From NCBI GenBank assembly GCA_900317365.1, contig ONGM01000150.1, positions 1 through 37,753 on the forward strand: a stretch of DNA of 37,753 nt, in the 5' to 3' direction. The notes below the pieces were generated by a model that ran no database searches, was not told where the DNA came from, and worked only from the letters and a program-made list of their open reading frames with translations. This stretch comes from an uncultured Planctomycetota bacterium (GTDB taxonomy: Bacteria > Planctomycetota > Planctomycetia > Pirellulales > Thermoguttaceae). The translations under genes were made by a program, and so were the position numbers. This document shows positions 16,462 to 25,639 of the stretch, piece after piece. The stretch's first letter is position 1, and each line of letters opens with the position of its first letter.

Positions 16462-19101
16462 ATGATTACTGATAGAATTGAGACGAGGCGCGTCGCGCAA
16501 CTTGCGATTCTTTTAACGCTGTTGTTCGCAGCGCCGACCGGCGTTAACGTTAGTTTCGGACAAGTTGCGGGATTTGCGTCTTCTCGAACGGAGGCGCCTG
16601 CGACCTCAGAGAGCGGCGCGCGCCGCGCGCTCGCCGTGCTGAATCCGTTTAGCAGAAGTCAAAATGCCGAACAAACGAACAGCGGAGCGACTCCTGCCCC
16701 GCTCATTACGCCTGCTATTTCACAACCTGTAGTCGCCAGTCCGCGACCGGTTCCACCAGCGAGTCCGTCGCCGGCGCCGTCGGTCGCGTCTCGCCCGAAA
16801 TCGGCGCCGTCGTCGGCGACGTCCGCTCTTTCCCTGAATTCCGCGCAGGAATCTTCACTCCCGACCGCCAGGCAAAGCGTTCCGAATCAGCGGCGCGCTT
16901 CGGTTCGACCCGGCGTGGCGATTAAAGGGAATTCGAGCGCTCAAGCGGGTAAAAAGTCCGCGACGGGAGGCGTCGCTTCGCTTCTGTTGGACGAATTGGA
17001 AGACGAGATAGGGGATTCCGGTTACCGCTCCGCCGAGCCGTCTTTGAACGTCTCCAACGCGAAGAGTTCGCGAACCGAGCCGAAAGTCGTTCGAAAAAGC
17101 CTTCGCGCAAATTCATTTCCTTCTTCCCTGGAGTTGCTCTCCGACGAGTCGGAAGACGACGGCGACAAAAATGACGAATTGATCGAAGACGAAGGACCTG
17201 CGACCGTCTTTTCGACAGACAGCGACTTCGATAGCGAATCCGACGAGGTCGAGTCTTCCGACGAAGAGTCCGACGATGAGAAAGAGGAAGTTCTCGCGGA
17301 TGAAGTCGACGAATCCGACCTTCTCGAAGACGAGGCTTCTGAGGCTGTCGTCGTTCAAAAGAGCAAGGTCGCCCCTTCAAAACCTGTTGCGAAGAGCGAA
17401 CGCGTTGTGAAGAAGGCGGCGCCTAAGAAAGCAGAGCCCGTTGACGCGAAAGAGGTGGACGAATTCGTTCCCAGCGAAGTTGAACCTAAGGTTGCGGAGT
17501 CGGTCGAGCCTGTCATGCCGGAAACGAACGTTTCGAAACTCGACGCGCGTTTGGATTCCGCGCTGACGACAAACGGCGTCGCGCGAATCGCCGCGAACCC
17601 CGTCTCCGAGCCCGCGACGAACGACCAGGCGTCCACCTTGTCGACGGGGCGCGCCCCCAATGTAGAGATCGTGTCCTTCGGACCGAAAAAGCTCGTTGTC
17701 GGTCAAGAGTCTCAATATCAGATCAAAGCGCGTAATTTTGGATCTGAATCGGCGCGAAAGCTGGTCGTAACGACCGAGATACCGGAATCGATGACGAACG
17801 TTTCGACGCGCGTCGATTTTGGGGTCGTTTCCGTGCAGAACGTCGACGATCGCGCGGGGGTTCGCCGTTGCTCGTGGCTCGTCGACGAGCTTCCCGCCGG
17901 GAGCGAATATGAACTGATCCTGACCATGACGCCGACGAAACGCATTGCGTTCGCATTGGAGAGTCGATTTGAATTTGAACGTTCGTCCTCTTGCGCGGAG
18001 GTAGAAGTTCAAGAGCCGATTCTCGAGACGTTGATCGAAGGTCGCGATTCGATCGAATGGGGAATAGAGGATAAATATCGACTTCGATTGCGCAATATCG
18101 GCAACGGGGACGCCGAGAACGTTGTTCTGAACGTGTCGACGGGAGAAAACCGCGCGTCGCAAAAGATCGGGCTTTTACGGGCCGGTGAAGAGAAGACGGT
18201 GGAAATGTCCGTGAAGACGGCGGCGGAAGAGTTCTTCATGATAACGGCGGAAGCGGTGGGCGCGTACGGACTTTCCTCTCGAACGTCGAAGAAGGTCGAA
18301 GTTCTTCGCGGTCGACTTGACGTTGAGATTGAAGCGCCGGATCTTCAGTTTGTGGACGGCGAATTTGAGACGATCGTCCGCGTGCGCAATATCGGCGCCG
18401 CGACGTTGGAGAACGTTGACGTAGTCGCGCAGCTTCCGACAGGAGTCGAACTGCTTCAATGCTCGAATCAGGCTCGTCGCAATCCCGAGAAGCGTCGCGT
18501 ATACTGGGTGGCGCCGTTCATTCGCCCGGGCGAAGAGGCGGCGTTTTCGGCGACGTGTCGGGCGAAGGAAGCGGGAAACGTGCATTTTGAAGCGGTCGGC
18601 GTTGATCAAACGGGACTCGTGGCGCAGGCGCGAACGGATACGAGCGTGGAATCGATCGCGGTTCTCGCAATGCGCGTGAACGCGCCGAAGGAACCGATCG
18701 CGGTAGGCAAGACGTGCGTTTACGAATTGATCGTTGAAAATAACGGCACGCGAGACGCGCGCGACGTGAATACGGGAATTTTCCTTGGCTCCGGATTGAA
18801 GCCGCTCGAAGTAGAAAACGGTCTTGGGTACGTTTACGAGAAGGATTCGAAGGCGCTCTTTAAGAAGATTGAGCTTTTGCGCGCCGGCGAGACGGCGGTC
18901 TTCCGCGTGAAAGCGGAAGCGCTCACGCCGGGGAACCAGAAGATCCAGGCCATGCTGCAATCGACGCCGGAAGACACGAGCCTGTTAAGCGAAGAGACGA
19001 CGTACTGCTACGCGCCGCGCGTCAATGATTCGCGAGAAAATAGGCTTGGAGTCGAGAGAATGACGGCGGATCGAGAGTCCGGCCGAACCATGAGAAAGTA
19101 G
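16462..19101 (+). CDS. Exported repeat protein with DUF11/CARDB-like domains
   Basis: An 879-residue secreted or surface protein of unknown function. A signal peptide spans about 1-33. Next come a Pro/Ser/Ala-rich region (about 40-215) and a very acidic Asp/Glu/Ser stretch (about 223-296). Four beta-sandwich repeats follow, at about 400-510, 518-615, 619-730 and 733-845. Each carries variants of the pattern in LRLRNIGNGDAENVVLNV or VRVRNIGAATLENVDVVAQL. This is the CARDB/DUF11 style seen in adhesion and cell-surface proteins of Planctomycetota and other bacteria. No membrane anchor or sorting signal is seen at the C-terminus. ATG 16462 is preferred to TTG 16441, though its ribosome site is weak. 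A terminator follows closely. A structural envelope role is a guess. Confidence 0.8.
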   Translation: MITDRIETRRVAQLAILLTLLFAAPTGVNVSFGQVAGFASSRTEAPATSESGARRALAVLNPFSRSQNAEQTNSGATPAPLITPAISQPVVASPRPVPPASPSPAPSVASRPKSAPSSATSALSLNSAQESSLPTARQSVPNQRRASVRPGVAIKGNSSAQAGKKSATGGVASLLLDELEDEIGDSGYRSAEPSLNVSNAKSSRTEPKVVRKSLRANSFPSSLELLSDESEDDGDKNDELIEDEGPATVFSTDSDFDSESDEVESSDEESDDEKEEVLADEVDESDLLEDEASEAVVVQKSKVAPSKPVAKSERVVKKAAPKKAEPVDAKEVDEFVPSEVEPKVAESVEPVMPETNVSKLDARLDSALTTNGVARIAANPVSEPATNDQASTLSTGRAPNVEIVSFGPKKLVVGQESQYQIKARNFGSESARKLVVTTEIPESMTNVSTRVDFGVVSVQNVDDRAGVRRCSWLVDELPAGSEYELILTMTPTKRIAFALESRFEFERSSSCAEVEVQEPILETLIEGRDSIEWGIEDKYRLRLRNIGNGDAENVVLNVSTGENRASQKIGLLRAGEEKTVEMSVKTAAEEFFMITAEAVGAYGLSSRTSKKVEVLRGRLDVEIEAPDLQFVDGEFETIVRVRNIGAATLENVDVVAQLPTGVELLQCSNQARRNPEKRRVYWVAPFIRPGEEAAFSATCRAKEAGNVHFEAVGVDQTGLVAQARTDTSVESIAVLAMRVNAPKEPIAVGKTCVYELIVENNGTRDARDVNTGIFLGSGLKPLEVENGLGYVYEKDSKALFKKIELLRAGETAVFRVKAEALTPGNQKIQAMLQSTPEDTSLLSEETTYCYAPRVNDSRENRLGVERMTADRESGRTMRK

Positions 19102-19138
19102 CGCGCTCTTTCGGCGATAGGTTAGGAGGAATGGACGG

Positions 19139-19180
19139 AAGCCGCGATCAACCGTTTCGGGTAGGTCGCGGCTTTTTTCT
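19139..19180 (+). terminator. Rho-independent terminator of the DUF11-like gene
   Basis: AAGCCGCGA (19139-19147) pairs with TCGCGGCTT (19166-19174), running into a T-run to 19180. The loop is 18 bases. Confidence 0.8.
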
Positions 19181-19241
19181 ACGCGATTTTTAGCGTTTTT
19201 TACTTTACGACGGTTACTTTGAGGATGTAATCTGCGGCGTC

Positions 19242-19269
19242 TTGACAAAGGAAAAAGAACGCTTACAAT
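19242..19269 (+). promoter_or_regulatory. Strong sigma70-like promoter
   Basis: TTGACA is perfect (19242-19247); the -10 TACAAT (19264-19269) matches five of six, with a 16-bp spacer. It is one of the best promoters in the window and points to the gene at 19569, about 295 bases downstream. Confidence 0.7.
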
Positions 19270-19568
19270 ACGGGTAATTCCTCTTGTTGGCTTTTCAAAG
19301 TCACGGAATTTTTGTTACGGCGTTAGGGGAACGCGAATCGTCTTTGTTTATCATTCCCTTACAGCTTGGTTTGTTTGACGAGATCGTAACGGTCGCTTTT
19401 TCGCCGACGAAGTAGGAACTTGACGCGTTGTTTGGTTCGTTATTTTGTCGCGAGTATTGCTTAGCGCTTTCATTGCGTTGGCGTCAATTTCGAGTCAAAG
19501 CAAGAAAAAAGAAGCCGTCGTACGCATCGATACGACGGAGTTTATTCTTGACACGGAGAGTGTGTTAG
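19270..19568 (+). promoter_or_regulatory. Long 5' leader of the 992-residue protein gene
   Basis: About 290 transcribed bases separate the predicted start from the ATG. No known riboswitch was recognised. Near the 3' end CCGTCGTA (19515-19522) pairs with TACGACGG (19531-19538), a stable hairpin about 20 bases before the ribosome site GGAGAG. The leader may carry post-transcriptional control or a small RNA. Confidence 0.4.
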
Positions 19569-22547
19569 ATGCCTAATTCAGAACCGTACGACGGCGAAGG
19601 TCGTAGATCAAGACGTCAAGATTATGACGATCAATACGACCATCGGCAGCGAAACGACAATTTTGAATCTCAATACAGCGCTCAGTATGAAGACTCGTCC
19701 CGGCTTTCTAAAGCGAATGAGCGCGGACGAGCGTATGGACGTAAAGGAGACAGATATTCGAAGCGTCAGGAACTTCTCAACGCCGTAAATCATGTTTTAA
19801 ACGAGCATTATCACGACAAGGCTCTTTATTCCAAAGAGGAGTTTGTAGGGTTTCTGAAAGTCGTCGAAAACGCTATTCGTATTGAATCGGACGCGGATCG
19901 ACGCGTATATATGGTTGAGCTAGGAATGGTCAACGGCGCCCCCGTTCCGGCAGAAGCTTCCGACGAGGACGTCGCGCAAATGTTTTGCGACTATGCTCGA
20001 GAATTATACTTTTTCGCCGGCGGCACGTTAATCTGCAAAGGCGCGTTAGAAGAATATCGGGATGAATCGTATCTGAATCAAGACGGCGAGCCTTTTCCGT
20101 TGCTTACGGAATACAGTTACGCCGACGACACGCATACGGCCAAGGTCAATCCCGCGCCGCGAACGAGCGAGTTTGTGCGCGACATCATCGTGACGCCTTT
20201 CCACAAGATATTCGCAATCTTTAAGGGGATTTCGACTCAGGAAGTTTCCGAATGGGGAGCGGAAGAATATAGGTCGTTTTATCGACTCGCGAAGATGAGG
20301 TTCAGCGGCGCCGTTTTGCGCGACGCCAACGCTTCGGAGCTCGACGACGTTAAGGAAGTTTACGAGAAGTTTGACAACTTTCTTCAAGACGCGAACGTTG
20401 AAGTTGAGTTTCGTTTAACGGAGTCTAACCTCGAGAAATTTTACGCGTGCGTTGATCGCGCAACCGTGAACGGTCGTGAGAGACCGTTTCGGAACTTCCC
20501 GCGCGACGCGGTCAACGACGGCGTTTTATACGGGCTCCGACTGTTTTTGGCGGAAGCGGTCGGCGTCGATTGCAGAGACGAAAAGACCGACGAGACTGAC
20601 GTCGAACTGCTCGCTATTGCGAAATACGTTTTGAAGAAGACGTCGCTGGCGAATCGCGAGTTTCACGACGAAGTTGCCGATTTTAATGATTTTGCAAAAG
20701 AAATGTTGATCGTCGGCGGCGCCGGCGCGGTCGTTTCGCCAGACAAGGCGCGAACGCTCTTTCTCGCCGCCGGCGGCCAAATTGTCAACGAAACTCCTTT
20801 CGCGCCTGAGATGGAAACCAAGGAGCCTTGGAAGAAATCTCGCGCCGACTTGGTCAAAAAGATTCTGACGGACGAGTTCCCCGACGGTATGGAGCTTGAT
20901 TCCGAAGAGAATCTGGAGACATTTCGACGCCTTGGTCGCGAATACGCCGTCGATTTCTTTGAGGAACCGAACGACGATCGCTTGCGCGCTATTATTTCGC
21001 GCCCGAGCGCGTTATGGCAAGGAAAGCTGTACGTTCTTCCCGACTCGGTGAAGAAGCGACTTGAAAGCGTAATCGACGGTATTTTCGATCTCCAGTCGAA
21101 GACGATCTATTACGATGCGCTTTTTGAAAAGAATCGGATGTGGCTCGAACTTTCTCATGTTCACGACCCGCTTCTTTTGCGCGCTTTGATAGCGTTTTAC
21201 TTTTCGCGATTTTTCTTTTACGAACGTTATTTCGAACCAGAAAAGAGTACGAATTCCGAACTCGCGAAGCTCACGCGCGAGATTTTGCGATGCTGGGGTC
21301 GCGATGAAGAGTTAAAAGCGGAACAATTGGCGGGACGCGTGTACGTCGATTCAAATCTTATCGAATTGGCGTTGCAAATCGATCGCAATCATTTCGCGTC
21401 TCGCGGCGACGGTGCGTACGTTCGCGTCGCCATGACCTCGAAAGAGGCGAGTCCGGAAGACGAGCTAGAAAAAGAGTTCGCGCGCGCGAGCGCTCAGCCT
21501 TCGAACATTGAAGGCGGTCTCAACGGAAAAGAATTTCTCGTTGAACTCAATGGTGCAAGCGAGCGGAAGCCGCTCGCTTCTACCGCGCCGGCTTCTGTAG
21601 CTCCGGTTAAGAGAGTCGCCGTTGTTGAGGACGAGTCGGCGGAGATTCCGGCGCCGCAGAAGCCGTCGGACGCGCCGTCGCGCAAGAGCGACGTTGCGTC
21701 TCGTAAGGACGTTTGGGCGGCCAAATTCGCCACGCTTGCAGAGCTCGATTCTTCCGCGACCGAGGTTCCCGCTCCGCAGGAATCCAGGTCGGAATCCAGA
21801 GCGTCGTTGCGAAATTCGGAAGAAAAACAGAGCAAACCTTCCGCCGACGTTGTCGATCCTACGAAAGGAATGTCGTCGGACGAGTTGAAGGAACGCAAAA
21901 AGAATATTGCCGAAACAATTTCGACGTTCGACGGATTCAACCTACACAGCGCCGAAGACCTTGCGCTTTTCCGCGAGAAAGCGGCGAAGAAAGGCGTGGC
22001 GTTAAGCGACTCCGACGAACTTGTTTTGCACGAGATCCAACGCGTCGGGTTCGTTTGCGACGGTTGCGTTTACGTGATCTCGAAGAAGACAAAAGAACGC
22101 ATATGCAAGGCGACCGCCGAATGGTTTGCGCAAGGCGGTTGCATGATTTACTACGTCGCGTTCCTTGAAAAAGGTAGCGACTGGCTTGCGAAAGCGGGTA
22201 TTTCTAAGATATCCGTCTTAAAGAATCGTTTTGAAAAGTACATCCCGGATTGCGATTTTTACGACGAGTATTTCGAAGTCCGCGGAGACGCGTCTTTCGG
22301 CGCTCTTTCGGAACACGACAAAGTTAAGGAGGAAATCCTTCGCGTGTGGGACGGCGGAACGTCGAAACGAGTGAGCGAACTCGTCGAATCAATGTATATT
22401 CCGCGCGATAAGATTGAAGAAGTTTTAAAGAACGATCCTGATTTTACCATTCGGTCCAACGGCTACTGGGCGCAAGAAAAGGCGAGCGCCAGTCGTAAGC
22501 GGGGCGTTTCTTCCAAAAGAAAGTCGAGTAAGAAACGATCGAATTAG
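19569..22547 (+). CDS. Unrecognised 992-residue protein with a duplicated winged-helix-like module
   Basis: No signal peptide or membrane helix is seen, so the protein is probably cytosolic. The first 65 residues are charged, rich in Arg/Asp/Gln/Tyr. A module of about 195 residues occurs at about 425-620 and again at 772-970. Matched landmarks are YVLPDSVKKRLE / YVISKKTKERIC, TIYYDALFEKNRMWL / MIYYVAFLEKGSDWL, FYERYFEP / FYDEYFEV, and EILRCWG / EILRVWD. The last 50 residues of each copy (REILRCWG... to GAYVRV; EEILRVWD... to GYWAQE) look like a winged helix. Related fragments (about 66-105 and 280-300) hint at further decayed copies. The linker (620-770) is disordered and the tail is Lys/Ser/Arg-rich, suggesting nucleic-acid contact. 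ATG 19569 has GGAGAG upstream. No function is assigned. Confidence 0.75.
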   Translation: MPNSEPYDGEGRRSRRQDYDDQYDHRQRNDNFESQYSAQYEDSSRLSKANERGRAYGRKGDRYSKRQELLNAVNHVLNEHYHDKALYSKEEFVGFLKVVENAIRIESDADRRVYMVELGMVNGAPVPAEASDEDVAQMFCDYARELYFFAGGTLICKGALEEYRDESYLNQDGEPFPLLTEYSYADDTHTAKVNPAPRTSEFVRDIIVTPFHKIFAIFKGISTQEVSEWGAEEYRSFYRLAKMRFSGAVLRDANASELDDVKEVYEKFDNFLQDANVEVEFRLTESNLEKFYACVDRATVNGRERPFRNFPRDAVNDGVLYGLRLFLAEAVGVDCRDEKTDETDVELLAIAKYVLKKTSLANREFHDEVADFNDFAKEMLIVGGAGAVVSPDKARTLFLAAGGQIVNETPFAPEMETKEPWKKSRADLVKKILTDEFPDGMELDSEENLETFRRLGREYAVDFFEEPNDDRLRAIISRPSALWQGKLYVLPDSVKKRLESVIDGIFDLQSKTIYYDALFEKNRMWLELSHVHDPLLLRALIAFYFSRFFFYERYFEPEKSTNSELAKLTREILRCWGRDEELKAEQLAGRVYVDSNLIELALQIDRNHFASRGDGAYVRVAMTSKEASPEDELEKEFARASAQPSNIEGGLNGKEFLVELNGASERKPLASTAPASVAPVKRVAVVEDESAEIPAPQKPSDAPSRKSDVASRKDVWAAKFATLAELDSSATEVPAPQESRSESRASLRNSEEKQSKPSADVVDPTKGMSSDELKERKKNIAETISTFDGFNLHSAEDLALFREKAAKKGVALSDSDELVLHEIQRVGFVCDGCVYVISKKTKERICKATAEWFAQGGCMIYYVAFLEKGSDWLAKAGISKISVLKNRFEKYIPDCDFYDEYFEVRGDASFGALSEHDKVKEEILRVWDGGTSKRVSELVESMYIPRDKIEEVLKNDPDFTIRSNGYWAQEKASASRKRGVSSKRKSSKKRSN

Positions 22548-22575
22548 TCGAGAACGCAAGTTCTTTTGAACTTTC

Positions 22576-22617
22576 AAAAACGATAGTGGATAAGTTTTCA
22601 CTATCGTTTTTGTTTTT
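22576..22617. terminator. Bidirectional rho-independent terminator
   Basis: AAAAACGATAGTG (22576-22588) pairs with CACTATCGTTTTT (22599-22611); both strands end in T-runs. It lies between the converging 992-residue protein gene and the beta-CASP gene. Confidence 0.85.
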
Positions 22618-22718
22618 CTTGCGGTTCAGCGAAACGGTATCAACGTTAGATAATCGGCGCGAAAGAGAGTTCAATCGCGCCGCGCGTTTTGGGGACAAAG
22701 AAGTCACTCAGTCGGTCG

Positions 22719-24137
22719 TTAGTCTTTGTAGACGTCTCCGCGTCTTGGAACGAAGACGTTTGTGTTCGGGGCGATTTCTCGAATCTTTGCGGCTAACGCT
22801 TCCGAGGCCGACAATTCGCCGTGTACGACGAACGTGGTTTGAGGTCTGCTAGGGATCGCCGAGTACCATTTGAGAAGCTCGCTTTGATCGGCGTGCCCGG
22901 AAAGACCGCGAATTTGAACAATTTCCGCTCTGACGGGATGCTGTTCGCCTAAAATTCGGACAGGGGAAACGCCGCTGAGAATGAGTCGTCCTAAGGTGCC
23001 TTGCGCTTGGTACCCGAGGAAAACGATCATGTTCTTAGAACTCTCAATGTGGTTTGCCAAATGATGTTTAATACGCCCGGCGTTGCACATTCCCGCAGAG
23101 GCCATAATGATCGCCGGGCCCGTCAGCTTGTTGAGCGTTTTCGATTCTTCCTTTGTTTTCAGAAGACTCAAGTTTGTAAGGAGTTCATGAGCGCGCTGAA
23201 CGAGGTTGAGCGTCTGATCGTCGAAGACGTCTTTGTGCCGACTAAAGATCATCGTGGCTTCGACCGCCATCGGCGAATCCAAAAAGATCGGGACGTCTGA
23301 GGAAATGCGATTAGCGTCGCGCAACATAGCTAAACGGAAGAGCATCTCCTGCGCGCGTTCTACGGCGAAAACCGGCATAATAACCTTGCCGCCGCGTTCC
23401 GTCGCTCTGTTGATCGCATCGGCAAGTTGATCGTCGACCGTTTCAATCGGATCGGAAACGCGGTCGCCGTATGTCGATTCGATGAAGAGATCGTGAATAT
23501 CGTTTGAACCGCGATAAAATTCAGGATCGCGGATAATCGGACGATTGGCGCGTCCTAAGTCGCCGGAGAAGAGAAGCCGCCGCTCTTTTCCGTCCCCGGA
23601 CTGTTGAGGAGAGAGTAGGACTTCGATGAAAGCGGAACCCAGAATATGCCCGGCTTCATGAAAGACGACTTCAACGCCGGATCCGATCTTTACCTGCTTA
23701 TCATACGGAATCGGTTTGAAAAGTCTCGTGGTTTTTTCGACGTCGGCTTGGTCGTACAAGGTTTGAACGGGTCTTGAAGGCGTTCTATTTTCACGGGCGT
23801 GCCGCTTTCTTTTATACGCGGCGTCTTCTTCTTGGATATGCGCGGAGTCGAGCAGAATTAAATTTGCGAGTTCCAACGTTGCCGGCGTGCCGTATATAGC
23901 GCCTTTGAAACCGTCTTTGACCAACCTCGGTAGGAGCCCACAATGATCGAGGTGCGCGTGCGTGAGAAGAACGGCGTCAAGTTGACTTGGATTGTCGAGA
24001 AATGGCTCCCAGTTCTGCGATGAGTTTTCGCGTTCCTGAACCATCCCACAATCGACCAAAAACTGAAACGATTCGCAAAGTACGAGGTGCTTGGAACCGG
24101 TAACGCTTCCGGCGGCGCCGCAGAATTTAATTTCCAT
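22719..24137 (-). CDS. Metallo-beta-lactamase/beta-CASP RNA-processing hydrolase
   Basis: This 472-residue enzyme belongs to the CPSF73/YSH1-like branch of beta-CASP nucleases. The zinc motif HAHLDH (H60, H62, D64, H65) is intact, followed by AGHILGSA (H164) and FSGDLG (D193). The beta-CASP cap carries VIMPVFAVERAQEMLF. Motif B is SGHAD (H415) and motif C is VVHGE (H439). Such proteins cut or trim RNA as endo- or exonucleases in the cytoplasm. No RNA-binding extension is present, and the length is normal for the bacterial group (about 450-470). ATG 24137 has AGGAG eight bases upstream. A promoter with a perfect TATAAT lies at 24204-24232. The RNA substrate is unknown. Confidence 0.93.
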   Translation of the reverse strand: MEIKFCGAAGSVTGSKHLVLCESFQFLVDCGMVQERENSSQNWEPFLDNPSQLDAVLLTHAHLDHCGLLPRLVKDGFKGAIYGTPATLELANLILLDSAHIQEEDAAYKRKRHARENRTPSRPVQTLYDQADVEKTTRLFKPIPYDKQVKIGSGVEVVFHEAGHILGSAFIEVLLSPQQSGDGKERRLLFSGDLGRANRPIIRDPEFYRGSNDIHDLFIESTYGDRVSDPIETVDDQLADAINRATERGGKVIMPVFAVERAQEMLFRLAMLRDANRISSDVPIFLDSPMAVEATMIFSRHKDVFDDQTLNLVQRAHELLTNLSLLKTKEESKTLNKLTGPAIIMASAGMCNAGRIKHHLANHIESSKNMIVFLGYQAQGTLGRLILSGVSPVRILGEQHPVRAEIVQIRGLSGHADQSELLKWYSAIPSRPQTTFVVHGELSASEALAAKIREIAPNTNVFVPRRGDVYKD

Positions 24138-24203
24138 AAAAGTTCTCCTAAATATGCGCGTCGCGCTTAACGCGTTTTGTGTATGGCGCGCGCGACCATT
24201 GAG

Positions 24204-24232
24204 ATTATAAACGGGAAGACGAGAAAACGCAA
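24204..24232 (-). promoter_or_regulatory. Promoter of the beta-CASP gene
   Basis: On the minus strand TTGCGT (24232-24227) and a perfect TATAAT (24209-24204) are separated by 17 bp. The transcript would start about 60 bases before the ATG at 24137. Confidence 0.55.
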
Positions 24233-24371
24233 GAAACGAAACTTTTGTCTGCGAGACCCTTTTTTAACTTTCTGCGCCTTGACGCATTTCGCGACGTCTG
24301 GTAATGTGTATTACGACGACGTCGCGCGAGCGTGCAAACGCGGCGCTCTGACGTCAGGAAGGAGACAAACT

Positions 24372-24911
24372 ATGAAACGTAAGCGATCAACCATCCTCAT
24401 AGCGTTAGCGATCGTCCTGTGTCTTGTCGTCGGCGCTTCGCAACGCGACACGGAGTCCCGCGCTCAAACTCAAACGTCTTCTTCGTCCCCTGCAGACGTC
24501 GAGGCTTTGCGCGAGCAGATCGGAAACTTCTTTGAGAATATGTCCGATCCGAACAAAGGCGTGAACAAGGCGGTTGAGGATTTCGTTAAGAACTCGCTGA
24601 TCGCCGATAACGAGAGGACTAAAGCGCGAATCGCCGACGGACTCAAAGCGATTCATCAGAATTTCGGAGCCTACGTCGCCTATGAAGCGATCGGCGTCAA
24701 GAATGTGGGAACCGATCTCGTCGTCTTTCGGTACCTCTACAAATGTCAAGATTACCCCGTCGTATGGTATTTTACCTACTATCGCCCGCACGCTTCGTCG
24801 TCTGATCCCGCCGCGTCGCAGGCTTCGTGGAACCTTATAGGTTTTCGATACGACACGAACCTCGACGCCGCGCTTCTCGACGCGACCTTCGGGAACGATT
24901 CCAAAAAGTAA
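24372..24911 (+). CDS. Small exported protein, NTF2-like fold suspected
   Basis: This 179-residue protein begins with a basic n-region and a hydrophobic helix (about 6-22), so it is exported or anchored by its N-terminus. The mature part starts with a helix rich in Asp/Glu/Asn (about 40-95). A strand-like region follows, containing YEAIGVKNVGTDLVVFRYLY and, near the end, WNLIGFRYDTNLDA. This helix-then-curved-sheet pattern recalls NTF2/SnoaL-like periplasmic domains, but no catalytic motif is apparent and the match is by eye. ATG 24372 has AGGAAGGAG in front; an in-frame upstream start at 24177 has no support and overlaps the beta-CASP promoter region. Function unknown. Confidence 0.75.
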   Translation: MKRKRSTILIALAIVLCLVVGASQRDTESRAQTQTSSSSPADVEALREQIGNFFENMSDPNKGVNKAVEDFVKNSLIADNERTKARIADGLKAIHQNFGAYVAYEAIGVKNVGTDLVVFRYLYKCQDYPVVWYFTYYRPHASSSDPAASQASWNLIGFRYDTNLDAALLDATFGNDSKK

Positions 24912-24956
24912 CCTTTGATCTCTGCGCGATCCTTTGGTTCGCGTCTCGTTAAACAT

Positions 24957-24993
24957 AAAAGCGCCGACGCGGAAACGCTCGGCGCTTTTGGTT
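24957..24993. terminator. Rho-independent terminator between convergent genes
   Basis: AAAAGCGCCGA (24957-24967) pairs with TCGGCGCTTTT (24979-24989). Short T-runs on both sides suit termination of the small exported protein gene (+) and of the ACT gene (-). Confidence 0.8.
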
Positions 24994-25042
24994 TAATCGT
25001 TGTTTGGTCGTCGTTGTCCGGTCGTCGCCGCCGACTAACGCG

Positions 25043-25468
25043 TTATGAGAAGAGCTCGTCGGAACTCAGAAGTTTCACGTTGCCTTGCGCGAGCAACTCG
25101 ACCGCCTTGGTCGGGGCGTTTACGCTCATAATAATAGCTCCGATTCCCTTTTTCGAAGTGAACCCATACAGATATTCGACGTTGACGAGTTCGTCCTTTG
25201 CGAAAATAGCCAAAATCTTCGCGAGCGCTCCGGGGGCGTCGTCGGCTTGAATTGCCAGCACGTCGGATTTCTTGACGGTAAAGCGTGCGCTCAACGCCTC
25301 GTACGCTTTATCGACGTCCTTAACGAGCGCGCGGAGGATTCCAAAGTCGCCCGCTTCCACGAGCGTTGTCGACTCCACGTTGACGCCAGACTGGCCGATC
25401 GCCTCGAACGCTTCTTGAAGTCGTCCCGGCTTATTCTCTAAAAAGAGCGAAAGTTGTTGTATTTTCAT
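25043..25468 (-). CDS. Tandem ACT-domain protein
   Basis: This 141-residue protein consists almost wholly of two ACT domains (about 3-68 and 70-137). The first has the typical ligand-loop opening LFLENKPGRLQEAFEAIG, the second DDAPGALAKILAIFAKDELV. ACT domains bind amino acids and confer allosteric control. Stand-alone pairs of this kind are common, often near amino-acid or acetate metabolism genes, but no such neighbour exists here. ATG 25468 with GGAGG six bases upstream is chosen over the longer frame to 25486. A promoter with perfect TATAAT lies upstream. It is probably a small cytosolic sensor or regulatory subunit whose ligand is unknown. Confidence 0.92.
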   Translation of the reverse strand: MKIQQLSLFLENKPGRLQEAFEAIGQSGVNVESTTLVEAGDFGILRALVKDVDKAYEALSARFTVKKSDVLAIQADDAPGALAKILAIFAKDELVNVEYLYGFTSKKGIGAIIMSVNAPTKAVELLAQGNVKLLSSDELFS

Positions 25469-25550
25469 GTCTTGCCTCCATCGCAACCGCGTTTGATCGC
25501 ATTCGTCGTTTCAGACTGATCCACCGAACGATCAACCTTCCGACCATCGG

Positions 25551-25579
25551 ATTATAATCCATCAAAAAGTTCTTGGAAA
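25551..25579 (-). promoter_or_regulatory. Promoter of the ACT-domain gene
   Basis: On the minus strand TTTCCA (25579-25574), a 17-bp spacer and a perfect TATAAT (25556-25551). The -10 lies within the palindrome GGATTATAATCC (25549-25560). The transcript would begin about 75 bases before the ATG. Confidence 0.5.
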
Positions 25580-25639
25580 GCATTTTGACGGATTTTCTTT
25601 GAAACGCCCCGCATGAAACGTCGGAAGCGTCGCGCGGTT

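Noticed and set aside
22583..22600. TTATCCAC-like DnaA box
   Set aside because: It is part of the terminator hairpin at 22576-22611, is isolated, and lies far from dnaA.
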